Assembly (NCBI GenBank): GCA_938028585.1
Contig: CALIZH010000304.1
Location: 1-5,564, forward strand
Direction: 5' to 3'
Source of the DNA: an uncultured Actinomyces sp.
GTDB lineage: Bacteria; Actinomycetota; Actinomycetes; Actinomycetales; Actinomycetaceae
DNA length: 5,564 nucleotides
Shown here piece by piece: positions 1-5,282 of the stretch. Made by a program: the position numbers and the translations under genes. The notes beneath the pieces were generated by a model. The model did no database searches. It saw only the letters and a program-made list of their open reading frames with translations, and was not told where the DNA came from. Every line of letters begins with the position of its first letter. The first letter of the stretch is position 1.

Positions 1-65
1 ACGGGTACGACAATGCCTCCGAGGTCGTCGAAGCGGCGCTCCGAGAGTGGGCGCGGGGGTACTAG
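1..65 (+). CDS. C-terminal tail of a ribbon-helix-helix (ParD/CopG-like) antitoxin, partial
   Basis: The reading frame starting at base 3 runs open from the window edge to TAG at 63-65 and encodes a 20-residue tail containing GYDNASEVVEAALREW. The run 'Y-x-N-A-S-E-V-V-x-x-A-L-R' is typical of the helix-turn-helix stretch following the beta strand in ParD/CopG-type ribbon-helix-helix antitoxins, which bind DNA as dimers and neutralise a RelE/ParE toxin. Only the end of the gene is in view, so the DNA-binding strand cannot be checked. ParD proteins usually continue for a further tail that binds the toxin; here the protein stops soon after ALREW, so the toxin-binding part may be missing or short. 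No ParE-like frame follows within the next 100 bases, so a partner would have to lie upstream. An unrelated RHH regulator is also possible. Confidence 0.45.
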   Translation, partial: GYDNASEVVEAALREWARGY

Positions 66-91
66 GCGTCGGGTCGATGTGACCGCCTGAG

Positions 92-115
92 ATACCTGTG
101 TGCTCCCCTAGGTAT
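92..115. repeat. Inverted repeat ATACCT-12-AGGTAT
   Basis: Two perfect 6-base arms (92-97 and 110-115) flank a 12-base spacer. It sits between the antitoxin tail (stop at 65) and the end of the helicase gene (stop at 170-172). There is no T-run after either arm on either strand, so it is not a standard intrinsic terminator. It could be a weak terminator hairpin, an operator, or chance. Confidence 0.3.
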
Positions 116-169
116 GGCGCGATGAATGACGGCTTTAAGTAGCCAGCTTCACAGGGATGCTATCAACGC

Positions 170-1990
170 TCAACTTTGGATTGATTCTCTCTGTCGCTTG
201 TCAAGAATGGCCTGGATCTGGTGGAGTCTCGCAGCAAGACCAGAGGATTCAGCATAAACGTATGTGCCTCGGATGCCGCGAGTGAGAAGGACTTTGTAAA
301 TGTTGGCTACGTACTCGCGAAGCTGTTCTGGACTGGTGACCTCATTGGCAAGAGTATTATTGGCTTTTCCTCGGCGATCATGGTAGTTATCACGGTTAAC
401 CCGATAGTTGCCTTGGGAGTCAAGCTCGACGTCGGGGCCGATGATTACTCCGGCGTAGTTGAGGTCATATCCTTGGATTGTGTGAATTGATCCGACTTCC
501 TGAAAAGCTGTAGCAGAATGGACCCAAGAATTAGTGGTTCTATTCCATCGCATACCCACACCATCGAGTTCAATATCGAATGGCGCTGCATCAGTCTTGT
601 CGCCTTTGCTTAGCCAAGGCCATGCATATCCAGCAATTATACGTGAAAGACCGCACTTCTCTTCGCGTTCGGCCAAAACTGAGCGCATCTCTCCAAAATC
701 TGTAAAGATACGAAAATCATATTCGCCGAAATCTGGTACGTCATCATCGGTGATTGGCCTGTCACCAAAGATGGCATCTATAAGCTTCTTGTATCTGTTA
801 ATCTCTGATACTTGCATACGCATCTGGCTGCTTAGAGGAAAATGCAGAGAAGCGCTCTTTGCTCGATTGATCGCTTCCTCCCAGTCTGATGAGTCAATGT
901 CTGCGGGTCGTACGGCTTGTGTTTTGTCAAGTAGAAGGATCAGGTTCTTGGAACAGTCGCGTGCCCAATCAAGTTGCGTATGGTGATTTCCTTCGGGGTC
1001 GTCCATTCCGTAGAGCTGTTTGTTGTACTGTCTGTATTGATTGAGAAGGCTACCGTTGGCCTGTGCGGCAAAACGGTTGAGACGATGTGCCTCATCAATG
1101 ATGAGAAGATCAAACTTTTTGCTACGATCCAAAACAATCTTGGGAATGTCGAACGGAGAGAGAATCATGCTTGCGTCAAGGCCTTCGACCGATCTGAAGA
1201 CCTTCTTGATTGTGTCTCTAAGAGAAGCCTGGGGGATGACGAGTCCAATATTGAGGTGTCGTCGGTCAATAACTGATGGAAAGTCGAGGTTATCCTCAGC
1301 TAGAGGACCAGGTCCGTCGTCGATTGTATAGCCTGAGCCATAGTCAGCAATGAGCTTCATTAGGTAGACAGCGAGAATTGTTTTACCTGTTCCGGCACCA
1401 CCTTCGATAATGAATTCAAGCAGGTCGCTATGATCATTTGCGATGCGGTCGATGATTCGCTCTGATATCGACGTTACGGTAGACTTTTGCTCTTCGTTAA
1501 GTTGTTTGAATGGTGAATACTTGTATAAGTCCGAGTTTTCAATATCAGACTTCGAGTGGCTAAATAGCTTGTGTGACCTTCGTAGATTATCAAAAATATC
1601 ATCGAATAGCCTGCGATAGTGCTCACGCAGATAATAATCAGCATTAACAATGCCATTGTTGGCGTTTAGAACCTTGCGTTGCCCATCTCCGGTAAACAAG
1701 TTGATGAGGGTAGATTCAAGGTCAAGGCAAACTGATTTATTAAACTTTTCATGTAGGATGACATGTGTGACCTGCAGACCTTGCTTTTGTGTATTGTCAA
1801 GGTGCTGTCGCATTCTCTTATCGTAGTCAAGTGTTTCGCCTACGTAAACCTCTTTCGGTGAACTTAGGATGTAAACGACGGGCCAGTTGCTGAGACGACT
1901 GTCGGTTTTAACCAGTTCTTTGACGGAGTCTTCTTCGAATGGGCGGCAGGTAATGGTGTAGTTGTCATGCACTGACTTAGAGCTTGTCAT
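170..1990 (-). CDS. GIY-YIG nuclease fused to DUF2075/Schlafen-group-3 type DNA/RNA helicase
   Basis: This 606-residue protein has two parts. Residues about 36-95 form a GIY-YIG nuclease domain: VYI at 39-41, YVG at 49-51, arginines at 59 and 61 in KRMRQHL, and Glu92 in LESTLI as the likely metal ligand. Residues about 160-585 form an SF1-type helicase of the DUF2075 (Pfam 'Schlafen group 3 helicase') family. It has a Q-motif-like FKQLNEEQ (161-168), Walker A GGAGTGKT (197-204), Walker B LLIIDEAHR (295-303), LLLDKTQ (352-358), SSQMRM (387-392), HTIQGYD (503-509) and the arginine motif LLTRGIRG (568-575). All key residues are present, so both activities are predicted to be intact. The expected role is ATP-driven remodelling and cutting of nucleic acid, plausibly of foreign DNA or RNA. 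The start overlaps the upstream MazG-like gene by 14 bases, indicating translational coupling. G+C is clearly lower than in the neighbours, which suggests transfer. The domain calls are firm; the defence role is inference. Confidence 0.9.
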   Translation of the reverse strand: MTSSKSVHDNYTITCRPFEEDSVKELVKTDSRLSNWPVVYILSSPKEVYVGETLDYDKRMRQHLDNTQKQGLQVTHVILHEKFNKSVCLDLESTLINLFTGDGQRKVLNANNGIVNADYYLREHYRRLFDDIFDNLRRSHKLFSHSKSDIENSDLYKYSPFKQLNEEQKSTVTSISERIIDRIANDHSDLLEFIIEGGAGTGKTILAVYLMKLIADYGSGYTIDDGPGPLAEDNLDFPSVIDRRHLNIGLVIPQASLRDTIKKVFRSVEGLDASMILSPFDIPKIVLDRSKKFDLLIIDEAHRLNRFAAQANGSLLNQYRQYNKQLYGMDDPEGNHHTQLDWARDCSKNLILLLDKTQAVRPADIDSSDWEEAINRAKSASLHFPLSSQMRMQVSEINRYKKLIDAIFGDRPITDDDVPDFGEYDFRIFTDFGEMRSVLAEREEKCGLSRIIAGYAWPWLSKGDKTDAAPFDIELDGVGMRWNRTTNSWVHSATAFQEVGSIHTIQGYDLNYAGVIIGPDVELDSQGNYRVNRDNYHDRRGKANNTLANEVTSPEQLREYVANIYKVLLTRGIRGTYVYAESSGLAARLHQIQAILDKRQRESIQS

Positions 1991-2306
1991 ACTTGGTGCT
2001 CCGTCCCTTGCTGAGAGCTATAGGGTACTTCTTTCTTGTTTTCAGGAGTTTCTGTTGTATAAGCTCATCGGGACTCTTGCCAAGTTTCATGGCTAGTAAG
2101 TGGCAGTATGTAAGTACGTCGGCGAGCTCAGCTTCGATGTCGGTATTGTCGTCAGGCTGTCCCCATTGGAAACACTCAAGCAGTTCGCCAGCCTCGATTG
2201 CGATTGATTTTGCGAGGTTTTCGGGGGAGTGGAACTGCTCCCAGGCGCGCTCGCGTACGAACGCTCGCAGTTCATTGTCGACATCGGTCATAGGGTGACT
2301 ATACAT
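1977..2306 (-). CDS. MazG/dCTPase-like nucleotide pyrophosphohydrolase
   Basis: This small 109-residue protein belongs to the all-alpha NTP pyrophosphohydrolase superfamily. The metal-binding signature is visible as Glu38 and Glu41 in IEAGELLECFQW and Glu60 and Asp63 in EAELADVLTY. The spacing and the 'FHSPENLAKSIAIEAGEL' style match the RS21-C6/dCTP pyrophosphatase branch, which hydrolyses (d)NTPs to (d)NMP and pyrophosphate in the cytosol; the substrate here is unknown. The length suits a single-domain family member. It is the first gene of a minus-strand pair, and its TAA (1977-1979) lies inside the start of the nuclease-helicase gene. The first ATG (2304-2306) was chosen because a weak GGA lies about 9 bases upstream; the second ATG at 2291 has no visible ribosome binding site but would remove only five residues. 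I found no convincing promoter upstream. Nucleotide depletion or clean-up during phage attack is an inference from its partner. Confidence 0.88.
   Translation of the reverse strand: MYSHPMTDVDNELRAFVRERAWEQFHSPENLAKSIAIEAGELLECFQWGQPDDNTDIEAELADVLTYCHLLAMKLGKSPDELIQQKLLKTRKKYPIALSKGRSTKYDKL
1999..2002 (-). promoter_or_regulatory. Ribosome binding site of the nuclease-helicase gene
   Basis: GGAG on the minus strand lies 8 bases before the ATG at 1990-1988. It sits within the last codons of the MazG-like gene and supports this start for the downstream gene and coupled translation of the pair. Confidence 0.6.
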
Positions 2307-2481
2307 CGATGTAAGTCCGTTCAGCTAAGTTCCGGGCTTGCGTTTTCCAGCTTTTTGCGTGTCAGGGTGTTGGGGTGGCACGTGGTTGAATGGCAAGTGC
2401 TCTGCGCGTGGCGGTTCTGCCACCGAGCCGCCCTCGTGGGACACTGGACGGACAGACGGGTCACCATCGAAAGGATGCGAT
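2307..2481. other. Divergent intergenic region between the two operons
   Basis: These 175 bases separate two head-to-head operons and must carry their promoters unless transcription enters from elsewhere. I see no strong sigma-70 pair. The best plus-strand guess is TTGTCG (2275-2280) and TATACA (2300-2305) with a long 19-base spacer, mostly inside the MazG-like gene. The gap also holds a hairpin GTGGC-6-GCCAC (2408-2423) and two near-identical 9-mers, TGGCACGTG (2376-2384) and TGGCAAGTG (2391-2399), 15 bases start to start, which could be regulator half-sites. Open frames crossing this stretch in the plus direction show no family features. Confidence 0.4.
2469..2475 (+). promoter_or_regulatory. 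Ribosome binding site of the ATPase gene
   Basis: GAAAGGA lies 6 bases before the GTG at 2482-2484. It decides the start in favour of this GTG over upstream ATGs of the same open frame, whose extra 48 codons have no resemblance to an ATPase N-terminus. Confidence 0.7.
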
Positions 2482-3636
2482 GTGAAGCTGACTCACTTCG
2501 CCGCGACGAACTGGCGCAACTTCGCCTACATCGAGTTCGATGTCTCCGCGTGGCTCTTTATTGTTGGCCCCAATTCATCGGGGAAGACTAACCTCTTGGG
2601 AGCCTTGCGTTTTCTGGCGAATATTGCACGACGTGGACTCGTCAGCGCATCGGGGGACCTGGGAGGCCCTGATCGGTACTTCCACTCGGGTGCGGACTCA
2701 GCGTCATTTGCTGCGACGTTCGAGGATAACGGGAGGTCCGTTAGATTTACTCTGTCCCTTCAACAGATGCTGACAGATCACGAACCACTGAAGCGCGACA
2801 GTGCTGTCGTTTCAGCATCAGTGTTTCCAACGGCAGACCCGTTCACGTGTGAGCCTATCAACAGAGCGCTGAATGCCCACCACACACTTACGGTTGTTGA
2901 CAACGGATAAGTAGACGAAGGCGAGTCCTTCTCCCGTAAGAGTGAGGACGTATCGTATACGGCACTTCGGCAGACCCTCGCAGGTATCCGTTACATCCAC
3001 CCGAACCCCAAGAAGATGCTTGAGCGTGCGGACCGCTACGACCCTGATCATGGTACTGGCTTCTTTCAGTATGCAGGCCGATTCTCGGATCAGCAGCTGG
3101 AGGCGGCCTTTGATCGCATCCGACCGGTTATGGCCTCCGCTGTTCCGGAGGTTCCGAACCTGACCTACCAGCGGATGGGCTTGGGAACTGAGATCGTGGT
3201 GTACAGCGATATTCCTGAGCTTGGAGCACGTGGCATCTACTCGCATGAACAGTTCTCTGAGGGTACGTTACGCTTACTCGGCATGCTCTTCGAGCTGGCG
3301 ACGCTACCGCCTTCTGCCAGCATCGTGCTCATCGAAGAACCGGAGACTTTCCTGCAATCGTCCGTCATTCGATCCTTGCCTTCGTTCTTGGCAGAGGTTG
3401 CGCTGAATCATGACGTGCAGATGGTCATCAGCACTCACTCGCCGGAACTGATCGACTCCGAGTTGGTGCTCCCCAGTCAGGTCCTGGTGCTGCACTCAGA
3501 AAATGGCGAGACGACAGGCGAGCTGCTCTCGCAGTCAAATGATCCGCGAATTTGTGCTGTTATCAGCGCGGGCTTTCCAAAGTCGGAGGGGATTGACGCG
3601 GTCGATGGGCGCACGATCCCGTTGGGAAACTGGTAG
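2482..3636 (+). pseudogene. SMC/OLD-like ABC-ATPase interrupted by one in-frame stop codon
   Basis: Read through, this is a 384-residue AAA_21/AAA_15-type ATPase of the SMC/OLD class. The N-terminal part has the usual 'KLTHFAATNWRNF' opening strand and Walker A GPNSSGKT (29-36). The C-terminal part has the ABC signature SEGTLR (259-264), Walker B SIVLIEEPET with the catalytic glutamates (280-289), and the H-loop STHS (317-320). Codon 143 is TAA (2908-2910). Both halves lie in the same frame, and the first 35 codons after the stop also read as plausible protein, so this is a single nonsense change and not a frameshift. The 142-residue front piece has only Walker A; the next ATG (3016-3018) has no clear ribosome binding site and would give a 206-residue piece without Walker A. 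It precedes the TOPRIM gene by 4 bases. Such ATPases act as sensors or activators of a TOPRIM nuclease partner. It may be a recent pseudogene, a sequencing error, or rarely a recoded gene. Confidence 0.8.
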
Positions 3637-3640
3637 TGCG

Positions 3641-4249
3641 ATGGGGGGTTACGTGTATGCCCGGGTCATCGTTGAGGGGGTGACAGACAAACCAGTCATC
3701 ACTGAACTCATGCGCGCGGCTGGCTGGAGTGATACTCAGTTCAACGTGACAGCCGTCAATGGTAAGGGCGCGATTGACACGCGGATTCAGAAATACTGGG
3801 AGGCAGCACGGATCGTCCCGTATGTTATCTTCCGTGATGTTGACTGTGATGAGGGTTCGTGCCCCGTCGCTGTTCGTTCGGCTCTCTCCTCGAAAATGCC
3901 GGGCGAGTCAGATGGCTTGCTTATCCGAATTGTCGATCAGTGTATCGAGTCGTGGGTGTTAGCTGATCAGCAGGGAATCGCAGAGTTTTGCGCAGTGTCG
4001 CCTGCCAGCGTGAAGATTCCAAGTTCGCATCACAAAGCCTACCTTTTGCGGATGTTCCAAGAAGCGAGGCTTAACAACGCGGTTGAACGCGCTGGCCGAG
4101 AACTCGATTTTGGCCCTGCCTACGAGTTACATCTGCAAAATCTCATGACGCACTACTGGGCGGCGGAACGTGCCGCCATCCAGAGTGAATCACTGAGGCG
4201 TGCGTTGACACGCTTGGCTGAGCTGAGGGAACGTCTCGCGGATAAGTGA
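3641..4249 (+). CDS. TOPRIM-fold protein of the DUF4276/RloB kind, partner of the ATPase
   Basis: The protein has 202 residues. The N-terminus is a typical TOPRIM start, with Glu12 in VIVEGVTDKPV, followed by the acidic cluster FRDVDCDE (Asp66, Asp68, Asp70) on the next motif strand. These are the metal-binding residues expected for nucleic-acid cleavage. Downstream, IESWVLAD (102-109) matches the 'ESW-LAD' motif common in DUF4276 proteins. The rest is helical and charged, with no membrane segment. The ATG at 3641 was chosen because the family-like sequence begins right there; the open frame reaches back to 3503 but that part overlaps the ATPase gene. The ribosome binding site is weak (GGGA about 13 bases upstream), so translation is probably coupled to the ATPase four bases before. 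In OLD, RloAB/AbiL and PARIS-like systems such a TOPRIM protein is the effector controlled by the ATPase. The fold call is good; the defence role and target are inferred. Confidence 0.8.
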   Translation: MGGYVYARVIVEGVTDKPVITELMRAAGWSDTQFNVTAVNGKGAIDTRIQKYWEAARIVPYVIFRDVDCDEGSCPVAVRSALSSKMPGESDGLLIRIVDQCIESWVLADQQGIAEFCAVSPASVKIPSSHHKAYLLRMFQEARLNNAVERAGRELDFGPAYELHLQNLMTHYWAAERAAIQSESLRRALTRLAELRERLADK

Positions 4250-4299
4250 TGCCAGTGCATGGTCGTGAGCTGATCAGTGGCCGAAGCCGGATGTTACCG
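4250..4299. other. Convergent gap without a clear terminator
   Basis: These 50 bases separate the ends of two convergent genes. I see only short complementary runs (for example GCCA and TGGC) and no hairpin followed by a T-run on either strand, so no terminator is called. Confidence 0.4.
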
Positions 4300-5178
4300 T
4301 TACTTGTCGTCTCTAGAATCCTCGTTACTGGTTTCGCTGCTGGGGAGGGGTGCGCATTCCTGCTGGGCTGCGTCGAGTCCGAGGGAGTTGCGATCCAGGA
4401 TGGAAGCCAGCTGGGCCAGGCTCCCGTCCTCGAGCAGGCGTGGGTTGCGTGCGAGCTGTTTGATGACGGTATCCAACATCTCCTGGGGATGTTCGGCGAT
4501 CTGTTGCATCACCTCGTTGACGTCAGCTGCACCAACAATGTCTGACTGGGAGACGAGGCGTGCCTGCTCCATCGCGAAACGCTGGGCTGCAGCGGCTGCC
4601 ACGAGGCGCGCCTGAGCTTCCGCGTTCGACATCTTCTGCCGCTTCGCCTCAATCTGGAGGGGCTCGGGGATCGCGTGACTGTCGCTCTGTTCGATTGCCT
4701 CGAAAGGTTTATCCGAGACGACAATGCCGTCGACGGTCTCATCGGCCGCAGACTCCTGGTCCCGTTTCTTCCCCCACGGCACGCGGACCTTCGATAGCGT
4801 GCCCTTGATGAATGGGAGTGCTGTCTCCTCCGTCCAGTTCTTGATTCGAGGCGCGGCATACGTGACGCCGGCTATCGCTACGGCACCGATCAGGAGAATT
4901 AGAGTTTCTGCAAGCTGATCGGCTGCATCGTCTCCGACCTCTGCGTCGTACTCATTGTCTGACTCCCAACGAGTCTCGCTCGACATAAACATCGGCGGAT
5001 CATCATAGGGTGAGTAGGCGTAGTCATTGTCGTCGGAGTTGGGATCGGGGACGAAACGCGCGTGGCCGCGTAGGTTGCCGCCGTCGTCGAATAGATTCTG
5101 TGACCATCCACCGTCGGATCGGTTGCCTGGAGAGAGGGAATCGTCGTCCCAGTAATACGTGCCTCGTTGTTGTCCCAT
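4300..5178 (-). CDS. Hypothetical single-pass membrane protein with YYWDDDSL N-terminal motif
   Basis: I do not recognise this 292-residue protein with certainty. Residues 1-45 form a distinctive block with TYYWDDDSLSPG (7-18), GGWSQNLFDDGG (23-34) and GHARFVP (38-44), which looks like a conserved short domain. A strongly acidic, low-complexity stretch follows (45-90, rich in Asp and Tyr). One membrane segment is clear at about 92-110 (TLILLIGAVAIAGVTYAAP), with basic residues right after it (RIKNW), which by the positive-inside rule favours a cytoplasmic C-terminus. Residues 175-210 are rich in Ala, Gln, Glu and Arg and look helical or coiled-coil; 215-265 may be a helical repeat-like domain; the last 20 residues are polar and disordered. 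There is no signal peptide at the extreme N-terminus. The start has AGGA five bases upstream and a good promoter. It is convergent with the TOPRIM gene and transcribed alone. A link to the defence genes is not shown. Confidence 0.75.
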   Translation of the reverse strand: MGQQRGTYYWDDDSLSPGNRSDGGWSQNLFDDGGNLRGHARFVPDPNSDDNDYAYSPYDDPPMFMSSETRWESDNEYDAEVGDDAADQLAETLILLIGAVAIAGVTYAAPRIKNWTEETALPFIKGTLSKVRVPWGKKRDQESAADETVDGIVVSDKPFEAIEQSDSHAIPEPLQIEAKRQKMSNAEAQARLVAAAAAQRFAMEQARLVSQSDIVGAADVNEVMQQIAEHPQEMLDTVIKQLARNPRLLEDGSLAQLASILDRNSLGLDAAQQECAPLPSSETSNEDSRDDK

Positions 5179-5183
5179 GGCGG

Positions 5184-5187
5184 TCCT
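5184..5187 (-). promoter_or_regulatory. Ribosome binding site of the membrane protein gene
   Basis: AGGA on the minus strand lies 5 bases before the ATG at 5178-5176 (which reads ATGGG) and supports that start. Confidence 0.6.
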
Positions 5188-5212
5188 ATTGTGGGAATGA
5201 TGTGATAGTCAG

Positions 5213-5241
5213 AATATAGTCCATAAATACTTGCTCGTAAA
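5213..5241 (-). promoter_or_regulatory. Sigma-70-like promoter for the membrane protein gene
   Basis: On the minus strand TTTACG (5241-5236) and TATATT (5218-5213) are separated by exactly 17 bases. The -10 box matches 5 of 6 consensus bases and the -35 box 4 of 6. The surrounding 30 bases are AT-rich compared with both flanks. Transcription would begin about 30 bases before the start codon of the gene at 5178, leaving a short leader that contains the ribosome binding site. Confidence 0.5.
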
Positions 5242-5265
5242 CTATTGCATCGCATGCTCATGTTG

Positions 5266-5282
5266 TTGGAATATCGTTCCAA
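5266..5282. repeat. Perfect inverted repeat TTGGAA-5-TTCCAA, possible operator
   Basis: Two 6-base arms (5266-5271 and 5277-5282) mirror each other around TATCG. The repeat lies about 25 bases upstream of the predicted -35 box of the membrane protein gene, a usual place for an activator site. No regulator gene that might bind it is in the window. Confidence 0.35.

Noticed and set aside
534..1331. Several plus-strand open frames opposite the helicase
   Set aside because: They mirror the well-supported helicase gene on the other strand and show no motifs or ribosome binding sites.
2338..2481. Upstream extension of the ATPase reading frame to an ATG at 2338
   Set aside because: The extra 48 codons give a Cys-, Gly- and Trp-rich stretch with no ATPase features, while GTG at 2482 has a good ribosome binding site and begins directly at the typical first strand.
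2229..2591. 120-codon plus-strand frame over the divergent gap
   Set aside because: It runs across the end of one gene and the start of another in the wrong frame for both and gives a Cys/Arg/Trp-rich product.
2760..3015. A frameshift as the cause of the broken ATPase
   Set aside because: The two halves are in the same frame (2482 and 3016 differ by a multiple of three), and the other two plus-strand frames between them meet stops quickly. A lone stop codon explains the break.
3503..3640. Longer N-terminus for the TOPRIM protein
   Set aside because: These 46 codons overlap the conserved ATPase end in another frame and look like random Arg/Ser-rich sequence; the TOPRIM start motif follows right after the ATG at 3641.
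4250..4299. Intrinsic terminator between the convergent genes
   Set aside because: Only four-base complementary runs and no T-run on either strand.
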